DNA of 64,000 nt, from positions 26,007 through 90,006 of the forward strand of contig CAJOCQ010000015.1 in assembly GCA_905233135.1 (NCBI GenBank), given 5' to 3'. Numbering within the stretch: the first letter of the stretch is position 1; each line of letters opens with the position of its first letter. This document shows positions 26,465-35,648 of this stretch, in pieces. The notes beneath the pieces were generated by a model. That model worked only from the letters and a program-made list of their open reading frames with translations. It had not been told where the DNA came from and made no database searches. Source of the DNA: an uncultured Selenomonadaceae bacterium (GTDB lineage: Bacteria > Bacillota > Negativicutes > Selenomonadales > Selenomonadaceae). The position numbers and the translations under genes were made by a program.

Positions 26465-29400
26465 CCCGCGATTGAAAGTGCGCCCGCGTAATTGTTAATT
26501 GTTTCGTCGCCGCTTGCCGTAACTGCAAGAGCATTTGCAGTAACATTTGTATCATTGAGCGTTGTTGAAGTGTTGCCGCTGAGATTATTAATGCTGACAG
26601 AACCTGAAACAGAAACATTGCCGCTGCCTGCCGCGCCTACAGCAATATTTGTTAAATCTGATTTATTTGCGGAATTAATTTTTGCTGTACTGCCGTTAAT
26701 ACTCCCGCCGTCAAATGCTGTTGTTGTCTTTGTATGGTCATTGGTAACTGCAACGCCTGCGCCAATTCCTACTTTGCCGCTGATTGCAAGTGCGTCCGCA
26801 GTAGTGAAAATATCCTGCGTAGAATTTGAATCCGCCGTTACACTGCCTGTAAGCGTGGAATTTTTAATATCTGCGCCAACATCTTTATAAATTGTTGTAA
26901 CGGCAACCGAGCCGGTAGCTGCAACTTTTCCGCTGCCGCTTAACTGCGCCGCAATAGATTTAAGCGTTGAATTATCTGTAGCTTTTATATTTGCGGCTGA
27001 CAATTTATCAAAATGTGCATTGTTGAAAGTAACTTTAGTTTGCTGATTGTTATCACTCGTGCCTATATCGTTATAGACAACCGCGCCGCCCGCCGCAACA
27101 TTTTTGCCGATATTTGCGCCTCCGCCGATAGCAAGGCGATACGTTTCATCAGTTGCAGTACTTTCAAGCGTTGTAGCATTTGCGGCAGTTACGCCCTCAA
27201 CGTTATTTGTTGCAGAATTTGTGCCGTAGTTGACAGCCGCCGAGCCGTTAATTGCAACACCTTTTGAGGCGTTAATTCCCGCGCCGACAGCATAAATTGC
27301 GCCGTCATTCTTTGCAGTACTTTTAACATTTGCGCCGTTGATACTTATATTTTTAAGTTCGGTAGCCGTTGTCAAATTCAAGTTATTGTACGCCATAGCC
27401 AAACCGACAGCTGCGCCTTTGCTTATACCAATTTCACCTGCAACGCTGACTTCGCGCGCCTTTGAATTTGCATTAATATCAACATTTCCTGCAACAGTCT
27501 TTGAACTGTCAGCGGTAACAGCCGCTTTAACTTGGTTGTCGGTTGTCTGCCAACTTAAAGAGCCCGCGCCGCCGAAATTGTTATTTGAAACGGCAACGCC
27601 GCCCGCCGCGTTGACTGCAAGGGAATTGCTGAGCGCGTCCGCGTCAATATTGCCCGTAACTTTTGAATTATTGACGATAGCATTAAAATCGTTGTCAATA
27701 TCGCCGATAGTTACAGCTACAAGCCCCGCGCCGCCTTTTGAGCCTGTTGCAACCGTCAAATCAAACGCGCCGACAACTTGCAAATTGCCTGTTGAATTTG
27801 TAGAAATTGTTCCAACGTTTGAATCAGCTCCGCTTGAATCGTCAGAAATATTTTTGAGAAAATCTGCGCCCTTTGTATCAATTCCCGCGCTTTCAAGATA
27901 ATTAACATTGCTGTTTGAAATTTCGCCGTCAAATGCGCGGTTGATTAAATTTGTTGCGGTAATTGTTGAGCCGTCAACTGTTGCATTGGCTCTATTTTTA
28001 AGTTTTGAATATGCAAGCACGCCGTTAAAAGCTTTTGAATATTTTTGGGAACCTGTTTCAACGCTCGCGCCGACAACGCCTGTAATTTGTTTGATATTTG
28101 TATTTGCTGAATTTGTAATGTCGTTTGTAATGTTAATGGTTGAATTGTTTTCAATGCGTGCCAAAGTTTCATTGCTTACATCGGAATATCCTACAGTTGC
28201 GCCTATTGCGTTTGCATTTCCGCCGCCTTTTGCGATTGAAAGATTTATTCCGCCCGTAACTTGAACATCTGAATTAACCGCAGAATTTGTAAGCGATTTT
28301 GAATTTATTGTGGAGTTTGAAATATTGGCGTATGAAGATTCGTCCGCGTGATTGACAGAAAGATTTGCTGCAACATTTGCATTGGTAGAATTTGCACGAG
28401 AATTTGAAGTCATATCAAAGCCGAGACCCGCCGCTACCAACGCGCCGCCTTTATTAACAGAAATATCTGCCGCGCCGCTACTTGCGTTGATTGTAGAATT
28501 TTTTACAATAGCTTTAAGGTCGTCCGTAACTTTATTCCACGCAACTGCGCCCGCAATTCCGACACTTGTTGAAGAATTAGTTATATTTTTGCTGAGCCCG
28601 ACTTTTTGGAAATTAAGCGCGGCTGAACCTGAAGCGGCAACGTTATTTATTGAATCAGCCGCATTCACTTTAAAATCTTTGCTTGCAGTGATTGTTACGC
28701 CGTCAACAACAGATTTTGTTTTTAATGTTGAAAGATTGACTGACGCAGAGCCCGCGCCCGTAACAGAAATTGACGGCGTATCTTGCCCTGCTATACTGTT
28801 CGGAAGTTTCGAGGCGTTATCGTCTTTTGGTTTTTCGGAACTGTTACTGTTTGAATTTTTAAAGGTTTTATTGGCAGAATTTTGAATTTGTGATTCTTTA
28901 TCTTTGGAGCTGTCAGAATTTGTATTATCTTCATCATCTGATTTTTCATCTTTGAAAAAGTTTATAAATTTATTATTGCCAATATTTTTATATTTGCTTG
29001 AAATGCTGCTGCCGAACTTTTCAAGCGTGCCGGCGGATTTAGAACCCTTATCTTGATTTTCAATGGCGGCACCTGCAACACTCAATGCAATCATATTGCC
29101 TGAAGTTTCTGCAGAATTTATAAAATTGCCTGCGGTAAATGTACCGCTGTTGCCGCTGCCAAAAAGATTATCGGCATTTGCGGCGGCTTTAACCAAGTCA
29201 ATCATATCTGCAGAAGAATTTGCGTCATTGTTTTGAATTGCCGCCAAAGTATTGACATCAAAATTATTTATTGCAAGTCCTATACCTACCGAGCCTGCGC
29301 CGTGTCCGTAAGCAAGCCCGCCGGCAATGTTATATAAATCGTTTTTGTTAATTGCGTTGAGTTTCAGGTCATTGGTTGCAGTAAGTTTTGCGCCGTCGTC

Positions 29401-32400
29401 AACACTCAAAAGCGCGTCTGATTTACCGCCGACATAGCTGATACTTCCTTCAACTGCAACCGTACTTGAATTGCCGCTTGACGATTTATCAGCCGCCGCG
29501 CCAGCTCCTGCGTTAATGATAACATTTGAAACATTATTGTTTGCATTAAGTTCAAGTGATTTGCCATTCAACGTCGCGCCTTGTGTAACTGCAAGCACGT
29601 TGGTTGAATTGAGATTATTAACATTGACAATGGCACCAATGGAAGTAGCCGCCGCGCCAGTCGGTTTCAAATGCCCGTCTGAAACAATGTTATCACGATT
29701 TGAAAGAGAATTAAATTTAATGTCGCCGCTTGAAGAAATATTCGTGCCGTTACCAACAATAAGGCGCGTTGAATCGTCAGAAAGATTAACATTAACCGCG
29801 CCTGCTATTGCAACTTTTGCCGCGCTTGAACCGTTAGAACGATTTTTAACGGCGGTTGAAGTTGTTGAAGAATCTGCATAGAAATTTGCATATATTGAAG
29901 GATCCAACAAAGCTTTAGTATAGCTCAAAACTGTTGCAGAATCTTTAATCACCAAACTGTCTTCCTCAACTTTTTTCCCTTTTTCTATAAGGTCTGTAAA
30001 AACTTTTTGCTGAAGTTTATCTTTAACAGTTTTATTAACGCCGGCATTAGCAACTTCTTTTGCAGTTACTTTAATGTTTTCGGGGTTTACAGTTTCAGTG
30101 GAGAAAAGATATTTTGCGGCAACTGCAAGCGAATTTTTGAAGGCATTAAGATCCTCTTTGTAAGCACTCCAAGTGCTTGATTTTGTAAGAGCATCAATTT
30201 CATTGTACGTTCTTTTGACAGTTTCAATAATATCGTCTTTGCGTTTATCGCCAATAGTATTATCTGCGTTAATTTCTACAGTGCCGCCGTTGATAGTGCC
30301 GCCATTTATGACAGTTGCGGCGTCCGAATTAAAATTGGTAACGTTTACAGCCGCGTTGACAAGAGCATTTTTATTTTCGCCGCTTGAACCTGCGGAAGTT
30401 TGCCCAATCGCGCCAATATTTTGGTCTGCGATATTATTTTTGGAAGAAATATTTAATTTTTCGCTTGACTTAAGATTTGCGGTATTGTTAATTGTAACAG
30501 TTGCTTTATCGTTGGCAAGTGCGATATTTGCACTTGCGCCGACTGTAAAATATTTAGAAGCATTTTCAAGCGCAGAAGTTTTAGTTTGCGCGTCTTCCTG
30601 CTTATCGGCGGCGGCTTGATTTTCAGCCTCAGCATCCGGATCTGAAATGGCGTCTGAATATTCATTTATAATATTTTGAGCTACTTCAAAAGTATTTGAA
30701 AAAAGGGCATCCAAGTCAAAGTTATCAATTTCCTTTAAATTTTTTGAAATATCATCTTTAATTGTATCTATTAAAGATTCTTCTTTTCCGTTATTTGAAG
30801 TAACTGTACGATTGACTTCATTTAGCGCGGATATTTCTGAATTGGTTGCCTTTGAAATTTTGCCTGCGGCGGTTGTATCGGCGGTTGAATCGAAGTTGAC
30901 AAAATTAATTGAAGAGCCGCCCAAGCCCGTTTCTTTTATTGTAACTTCAGCGTTAATATTTGTTTCTTCTTTTGCATTGGCAACAGCTGAAATATCTGCG
31001 CCCGCATTGATGTTTGAATTTTCGCCAAGATTTAAAAACGCTTTATTGTTGCCGATAAGAACATTGCCCGCAAAATTTAATTTTGAAGTATCTTCATCTG
31101 TTGCATTGTTGGTTGCAGTTTGAGTTATATTTGAAGTGGCGTCGGCTTTAATTTCGGCTGAACCTTCGGAATTGAGCGCGCCGTTAATTTCAACCTTTGC
31201 AGAATTATTTATGTAAGCGGCAGTTACGGCAAGCAATTGGTTTTTGTCTTCAGTTTCTCCATTTGCAATTAATTCAATTTCGGGGTTAGATTCTGCATTT
31301 ATTTTTAGCGCAGGAGTTGTCTCATTTGTATCTTTGTCAGTAACATCTGCGCCGCTTGCCGTAATGTTTGCATTTTTGCCGACAGTAACGCTTGCCTCGT
31401 CATTATGGACAGCGTACGCGGCCGAAAGTTTAAGGTAGTCGCTCATAACGTCGCCGAGTTTTGATTCGGCGGTGGCATCTTGGTAAGTGCTTCCAAAATA
31501 GTCTTCATCTTCAACTTGAACAGTTTGCTTGAAAGTGTCAGAAGTTTTGGCGTTAATTGCAACGGTATCGCCTGTAATTGTGCCGTCTACTTCAACTTTG
31601 GAATTTAAATTAAGGAAAGGAACAGATTCATCAACCGCGTTGCCGTAGTAGTCGGTATGGCGGTCGCCCTTCGCCGTTGCACTTAAGGTAACATTGGCGT
31701 CGCTGTTAATTTTTGCTTTTTGTCCAACTTTGATTGAGGCTTGAGCGTCAACGTCAGTTAAATCTGAAAAAATATCTTTTACGTCGTCAACAGAATTTAC
31801 TGAAGCAACTTTTTCTTGGAATTGCTGTAAAGAGATATTTTCAAAATTTTGAATTTGCGCGGCGTCAGCAACGGCGGTTAATTGAATTGCGCCGTCTGCA
31901 TCGTTTGAACGTGTAATTTTAAGTTTTGAAGAATCAAGCCCGCTGCTAACGCCTTCAACATTAACGAGCGACGCAAAATCAATTTTTGAAGTAGAAACAA
32001 GTTGCGCCTCGTCTTTAAGTTCAATGGCGGCGGCGGCAACTTTTATCCCGTCAACTGCATTCAACTTGCCGCTTATTGAAATGGAGCCGTTAAGATTCAG
32101 CGGAATATCTGCGGCTTCAATATTTTTAATCATATCGGCGGTTAATTTTGATTGGTCAATTTTGCCGCCGTTCATAATTGAATCATAAAAATCTTGCGCA
32201 GGCGTCATAATCCCGATAGATCCGCCGTTAATCACGCCGCCCGAACCAATTACCATACCTTGCGGCGCAATGAAATATAAATTGCCGTCGATAGTTCCGC
32301 CTTTAATTGAATTTACAACGCCGTTAATTGTAGATTTTTCATTGATAAAATTTAACAGCGAATTAGCCTCGAGATTTCCGCCTGACGTTTTGTAATACAA

Positions 32401-32652
32401 ATTTGCAATTTTATTTGCGTCAAGGTTGAATTGCTTGAAATGGTTAATTGCGGTTTTATTGCCGTTAATTAAAGCGTCCGCGTAAATATCATAACGCCCC
32501 GAAGTATCATCAATTTTCCCGCCGTCAACTTTAACAATTTCTGCGGAAGCCGTCGGCGAATATGAAAATCCGCCAATTAATGAGCCGATAACCGTCGCGG
32601 CAGCAGTTAATTTTTTTAACAATTTATGCTGCGTCTTACGAAAAATACTCAT
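26260..32652 (-). CDS. TpsA/filamentous-haemagglutinin-like exoprotein, N-terminal part (frameshifted)
   Basis: Begins at ATG 32652, with AAGGAG eight bases upstream, directly after the stop of the small gene before it. Residues 1-37 are an extended signal peptide (KKLTAAATVIGSLIGG, cut after SPTASA). Residues about 38-300 form the TPS secretion domain recognised by the TpsB POTRA region (GRYDIYADALINGNKTAINHFKQFNLD; GNLYFIAPQGMVIGSGG). The rest is beta-helical repeat. The last 40 residues are out of frame (KIPRTPLLQAAQSMLQ). One additional G in the coding GGG run (plus-strand CCC, 26465-26467) restores a single ORF from 32652 to 18965, about 4562 residues. A giant adhesin with its transporter encoded divergently next door. 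Confidence 0.9.
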   Translation of the reverse strand: MSIFRKTQHKLLKKLTAAATVIGSLIGGFSYSPTASAEIVKVDGGKIDDTSGRYDIYADALINGNKTAINHFKQFNLDANKIANLYYKTSGGNLEANSLLNFINEKSTINGVVNSIKGGTIDGNLYFIAPQGMVIGSGGVINGGSIGIMTPAQDFYDSIMNGGKIDQSKLTADMIKNIEAADIPLNLNGSISISGKLNAVDGIKVAAAAIELKDEAQLVSTSKIDFASLVNVEGVSSGLDSSKLKITRSNDADGAIQLTAVADAAQIQNFENISLQQFQEKVASVNSVDDVKDIFSDLTDVDAQASIKVGQKAKINSDANVTLSATAKGDRHTDYYGNAVDESVPFLNLNSKVEVDGTITGDTVAINAKTSDTFKQTVQVEDEDYFGSTYQDATAESKLGDVMSDYLKLSAAYAVHNDEASVTVGKNANITASGADVTDKDTNETTPALKINAESNPEIELIANGETEDKNQLLAVTAAYINNSAKVEINGALNSEGSAEIKADATSNITQTATNNATDEDTSKLNFAGNVLIGNNKAFLNLGENSNINAGADISAVANAKEETNINAEVTIKETGLGGSSINFVNFDSTADTTAAGKISKATNSEISALNEVNRTVTSNNGKEESLIDTIKDDISKNLKEIDNFDLDALFSNTFEVAQNIINEYSDAISDPDAEAENQAAADKQEDAQTKTSALENASKYFTVGASANIALANDKATVTINNTANLKSSEKLNISSKNNIADQNIGAIGQTSAGSSGENKNALVNAAVNVTNFNSDAATVINGGTINGGTVEINADNTIGDKRKDDIIETVKRTYNEIDALTKSSTWSAYKEDLNAFKNSLAVAAKYLFSTETVNPENIKVTAKEVANAGVNKTVKDKLQQKVFTDLIEKGKKVEEDSLVIKDSATVLSYTKALLDPSIYANFYADSSTTSTAVKNRSNGSSAAKVAIAGAVNVNLSDDSTRLIVGNGTNISSSGDIKFNSLSNRDNIVSDGHLKPTGAAATSIGAIVNVNNLNSTNVLAVTQGATLNGKSLELNANNNVSNVIINAGAGAAADKSSSGNSSTVAVEGSISYVGGKSDALLSVDDGAKLTATNDLKLNAINKNDLYNIAGGLAYGHGAGSVGIGLAINNFDVNTLAAIQNNDANSSADMIDLVKAAANADNLFGSGNSGTFTAGNFINSAETSGNMIALSVAGAAIENQDKGSKSAGTLEKFGSSISSKYKNIGNNKFINFFKDEKSDDEDNTNSDSSKDKESQIQNSANKTFKNSNSNSSEKPKDDNASKLPNSIAGQDTPSISVTGAGSASVNLSTLKTKSVVDGVTITASKDFKVNAADSINNVAASGSAALNFQKVGLSKNITNSSTSVGIAGAVAWNKVTDDLKAIVKNSTINASSGAADISVNKGGALVAAGLGFDMTSNSRANSTNANVAANLSVNHADESSYANISNSTINSKSLTNSAVNSDVQVTGGINLSIAKGGGNANAIGATVGYSDVSNETLARIENNSTINITNDITNSANTNIKQITGVVGASVETGSQKYSKAFNGVLAYSKLKNRANATVDGSTITATNLINRAFDGEISNSNVNYLESAGIDTKGADFLKNISDDSSGADSNVGTISTNSTGNLQVVGAFDLTVATGSKGGAGLVAVTIGDIDNDFNAIVNNSKVTGNIDADALSNSLAVNAAGGVAVSNNNFGGAGSLSWQTTDNQVKAAVTADSSKTVAGNVDINANSKAREVSVAGEIGISKGAAVGLAMAYNNLNLTTATELKNISINGANVKSTAKNDGAIYAVGAGINASKGVAINGSAAVNYGTNSATNNVEGVTAANATTLESTATDETYRLAIGGGANIGKNVAAGGAVVYNDIGTSDNNQQTKVTFNNAHFDKLSAANIKATDNSTLKSIAAQLSGSGKVAATGSVAVTTIYKDVGADIKNSTLTGSVTADSNSTQDIFTTADALAISGKVGIGAGVAVTNDHTKTTTAFDGGSINGSTAKINSANKSDLTNIAVGAAGSGNVSVSGSVSINNLSGNTSTTLNDTNVTANALAVTASGDETINNYAGALSIAGTSASTIFKIPRTPLLQAAQSMLQATILFLQKIPLMTVTLLILRLAKTFSKLITAFQISKQIQLTAAY

Positions 32653-32664
32653 TTCAAAAACTCC

Positions 32665-33067
32665 TTACTTCCAAATGACTTTCATAATGTTACGATAGTT
32701 GTTTTCAAGGTAATTAATGATAATATCGAAAACCGAATAGACTTTTTCGCCACTGAAAATTTCGTCGTTGGCGTCAATGCAAAAATCCAAAATCAAATCA
32801 CCGTTATCATTGAAAAAAAGTTTGAAAGGCTTGTACTTTGCCGTTTCATCAATTGTCTTTTGTTAGAGCGTTGGGCGCAATTTGCACGCGCACCATTGAA
32901 TAATCCGAATTGTCAACAAAAACAACTGTCGGCAAATTTTGCCCGTTAATTGCAAGGCGCGAACGAAATGCAACCGTCGCTTGCTCGTCATCGAGTTCTT
33001 CAATTTCAAAAACTTTAATTTCTTTTTCGTCAAGGTAATCTTTAAATTTTTGTGCTTTGTTATTCAT
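32665..33067 (-). pseudogene. YbjN-like small protein, frameshifted
   Basis: The first part runs from ATG 33067 (GAGGAAA upstream) to a stop at 32849: KFKDYLDEKEIKVFEIEEL, then FRSRLAINGQNLPTVVFVDN. The adjacent frame continues at once with TIDETAKYKPFKLFFNDNGD and ends NYRNIMKVIWK at 32665, 12 bases before the exoprotein start. Removing one A from the coding AAAA run (plus-strand TTTT, 32858-32861) joins them into 133 residues. The pattern (FR..L...G..LP..VFVDN, then FNDNGDLILDFCID) resembles YbjN / type III chaperone-like folds. That assignment is mine and moderate. Placement as first gene of the exoprotein operon suggests a cytoplasmic helper for the exoprotein; inference only. Confidence 0.7.
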
Positions 33068-33099
33068 AAAAAATTTCCTCACTTTCTTTAATTATTTTC

Positions 33100-33128
33100 A
33101 TTATATAAAATTACAAATTAACTTTCAA
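33100..33128 (-). promoter_or_regulatory. Sigma70-type promoter of the leftward adhesin operon
   Basis: On the minus strand TTGAAA (33123-33128), a 17-base spacer and a perfect TATAAT (33100-33105). Predicted initiation is about 25 bases ahead of ATG 33067, giving a short leader. Confidence 0.75.
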
Positions 33129-33137
33129 CCACAAATC

Positions 33138-33166
33138 TTGCACTTATACCGCCTTGCATTTATAAT
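33138..33166 (+). promoter_or_regulatory. Sigma70-type promoter of tpsB
   Basis: TTGCAC (33138-33143), a 17-base spacer and TATAAT (33161-33166). The GGGAG ribosome site at 33175-33179 and the TTG start at 33189 follow at once. The two back-to-back -35 elements are nine bases apart, so the divergent operons are probably co-regulated. Confidence 0.75.
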
Positions 33167-33188
33167 GATTTATCGGGAGTTGATTTAA

Positions 33189-34814
33189 TTGAAAAAATTT
33201 TTAACTGCAGTGTCAATGATTTTGCTGATAAATTCCCCGAATGTATCAGCTGAAACTCTGGACGATGCAGGCAGACAACTTGACAGATTGCGTCAAGATA
33301 TGGAACGTCAACGCATTAAAGAACAGATTGACGAAGACAGAAACCGCGAAGATAATTCTGTTGAAGTTGAAAAAGATAAAACTTCAAAGGGCGAAGACAG
33401 CGATTTAAAATTTGTCCTGAATGAAATAACTGCTGACGAATCAAAAATTATTACCGCAGAAATTTTAAAAGAAATTTCCGCACCTTATCTTAATATAGAA
33501 ATTGGCGTTAATGACCTTTACGAAATTGTTCAAAAAATTAATGATTATTATCAGAAAGAAGGCTATTTGACTTGCCGCGCCTTTCTTAAAAGTCAAACGA
33601 TAACAGGCGGCGTCGTTCATATAACTTTGATTGAAGGGAAAACAGGCGAAGTAAATTTAATCGGCAATAAAAATACCGCCAAAAGTTATTTTTCGCGGCG
33701 CGTGAAAATTCCCGTCGGCGAAGTGCAAAATATTTCTGCGCTTAATCGCCAATTAAACGAATTTAATTTGACAAATGACGTAAAATTGGCAATCAGCCTC
33801 AAGGCGGGCAAAGCTCCCGGTACCACTGATTATGAATTAAAAGCGATTGAGCCGAAAAATCACGTTTTTACTTTGTACGCGGATAACGACGGCTCAAAAT
33901 CTACAGGCGAAGGGCGCGTTGGTCTTTACTACAACAACCGCAGTTTATTTAAACATCGTGATTCGCTTGTTTTGGGCTATATGCATTCAAAGGGCACTGA
34001 TTCTTTCAGCGTCAGTTATTCCATACCTGCGGGCTTGCGCGGCGAAAAATTGCGCTTGAGTTACGGCACGAGCGGCACTGAAAATGTTGCAAACAGAATC
34101 TTAAATTTGCGCGGACACGCTTACTACGCAGATTTAACTTTTTCAAAGCCGCTGAAACTTACCTTTAAAGAACGCAGTGAAATCGGCTTAAGTCTCGGCA
34201 TAAATCATTCTGTCAACGATATTGCGAATACAATTTCAATCGTCGATAACGAAACAAAAACTGCCGCGTTGTATTTTTCAAGAACAAATTATTTACCGCG
34301 CAGTGTTTTTTACAGGCGTTACAGTTATACTGTCGGCAGGTGGAAAAATGAAGTTGCAGCCAACAGGCAAAATTACGGCGTATTTCATTTCAATACTTTT
34401 TATCAGCACGCTTGGGAACGCGGGCAAACTTTAGATGTTGATTTGAACACGCAATGGAGCTCGACAAAAGATTTGCCGTCAAACGCGCAATTTTCTATTG
34501 GCGGGCGCGGCAGTGTACGCGGCTACAAAAATAATTTGATTGAAGGCACGGACGGTGCAACGTTGAATATTGAGTACGGTATTCCTTTCGGAAAAAATTT
34601 CAAGGCGTTTTGTTTTGCTGACGCAGGATTTGTCAACAATACTTTTTTGGAACTTAAAGACAAAAAATTAGCGGGCGCGGGCGTCGGCTTGCAGGCGTAC
34701 ATTGACGATAAAATATCTGCTTCAATTGCAATAGGTTTTCCACTCAAGCGCGAAATTAACGAAGAAAAGCAATCAAAATCCCGCTTGCACGTTTCTTTTA
34801 CAGGAAGATTTTAA
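33189..34814 (+). CDS. TpsB/ShlB/FhaC-type two-partner secretion transporter
   Basis: 541 residues. Outer-membrane BamA/TpsB-superfamily barrel that recognises the TPS domain of its exoprotein and passes it to the cell surface. A signal peptide (KKFLTAVSMILLINSPNVSA) is followed by a charged linker helix (about 25-80) and POTRA domains (about 85-235; YYQKEGYLTCRAFL). The barrel then runs to the terminal Phe (LHVSFTGRF). Conserved barrel landmarks include FSIGGRGSVRGY, the VRGY/F motif of the substrate-folding loop. Start TTG 33189 is set by GGGAG nine bases upstream and by the signal peptide. The partner gene is transcribed divergently from a shared promoter zone. Assignment is secure. Confidence 0.95.
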   Translation: MKKFLTAVSMILLINSPNVSAETLDDAGRQLDRLRQDMERQRIKEQIDEDRNREDNSVEVEKDKTSKGEDSDLKFVLNEITADESKIITAEILKEISAPYLNIEIGVNDLYEIVQKINDYYQKEGYLTCRAFLKSQTITGGVVHITLIEGKTGEVNLIGNKNTAKSYFSRRVKIPVGEVQNISALNRQLNEFNLTNDVKLAISLKAGKAPGTTDYELKAIEPKNHVFTLYADNDGSKSTGEGRVGLYYNNRSLFKHRDSLVLGYMHSKGTDSFSVSYSIPAGLRGEKLRLSYGTSGTENVANRILNLRGHAYYADLTFSKPLKLTFKERSEIGLSLGINHSVNDIANTISIVDNETKTAALYFSRTNYLPRSVFYRRYSYTVGRWKNEVAANRQNYGVFHFNTFYQHAWERGQTLDVDLNTQWSSTKDLPSNAQFSIGGRGSVRGYKNNLIEGTDGATLNIEYGIPFGKNFKAFCFADAGFVNNTFLELKDKKLAGAGVGLQAYIDDKISASIAIGFPLKREINEEKQSKSRLHVSFTGRF

Positions 34815-34856
34815 AAAATTTTTATTGATGAATTATCATAAAATAATTTTAGAACA

Positions 34857-35648
34857 ATAGGTTTTATAAATTGGAAAGGCGGCGTCGGCAAAACAAGCAT
34901 AGCAATAAATACGGCGTACGCTTTGGCGGAAAGTTGGGGCGCACGGGTTTTGTTCATAGATATGGACAAGCAAGCAAATGCTTCATATTGGTTTGGCGCG
35001 GCGGAAGACAAAGGCACTCTCAGCAATATTTTGGTACGCGGCACGGACGCGGCGGAAGTCTCAAATATTCCTCCAATGACGGCGCAGGAAGTTATTCAAA
35101 AGACGCGCTACGCAAATATAGATTTAATAGCGGGCGCGCCGAATTTGCTTGACGTTAATTTGGCGATATTAAAAAACAAGATCGGGCGTCAAGATAATAT
35201 TTTGAAGGAAGCCTTAAAGCCGGTGCAAGAAAATTATGACGTTTGCATAATTGACAACCCGCCCGATTCAAATATTGCGGTATTGAACGGTTTGGAAATA
35301 ATTGACGATGTAATAGCGTTGACTTTGCCGAATCAATTCAGCTTAAAAGGCGTCGCGCAGCTTGAACAAGAAATAAAAAATTACAACGCAATATTAAAAT
35401 TAAAAATTGCAATACGCGGCATATTGGTAAATCAGTTCACGTCAACAGAAGGTTGTTATGAAATCCTGCGCGCATTGCGCGGCAAAGGCTATGAAATATT
35501 TCCGTACATACGCGGCGGTAAGCCCGCGCAAAATTGGTTAGACCGCGTGATAAACGAACGCAAAAGTATTTATGAACTTTCGCCGACTTCGGGTTTTGCG
35601 AAAGATTTAATGAAGTTCATAGAAAAATTGGTGGAGGCGCAAAAGTGA
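34857..35648 (+). CDS. parA: ParA-family ATPase lacking a standard start codon
   Basis: Deviant Walker ATPase that positions DNA or protein cargo on the nucleoid. Coding text begins TIGFINWKGGVGKTS, with the P-loop coded at 34875-34898. Walker A' is VLFIDMDKQANAS and Walker B is CIIDNPPDS. The first in-frame ATG, GTG or TTG is TTG 34923, which would delete the P-loop. Upstream the frame meets TAA at 34839-34841, leaving only ATA or ATT-type codons, so I give 34857 (ATA). No ribosome site is visible. Either a rare start is used, the start was lost by mutation, or one T is missing near 34848-34850, which would connect an ATG at 34828. The stop overlaps parB by four bases. Confidence 0.75.
   Translation: MGFINWKGGVGKTSIAINTAYALAESWGARVLFIDMDKQANASYWFGAAEDKGTLSNILVRGTDAAEVSNIPPMTAQEVIQKTRYANIDLIAGAPNLLDVNLAILKNKIGRQDNILKEALKPVQENYDVCIIDNPPDSNIAVLNGLEIIDDVIALTLPNQFSLKGVAQLEQEIKNYNAILKLKIAIRGILVNQFTSTEGCYEILRALRGKGYEIFPYIRGGKPAQNWLDRVINERKSIYELSPTSGFAKDLMKFIEKLVEAQK

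Noticed and set aside
26465..26467. Programmed ribosomal frameshift as the reason for the split exoprotein
   Set aside because: There is no slippery heptamer, stem-loop or internal ribosome site at GCGGGAAC. A lesion or sequence error is simpler.
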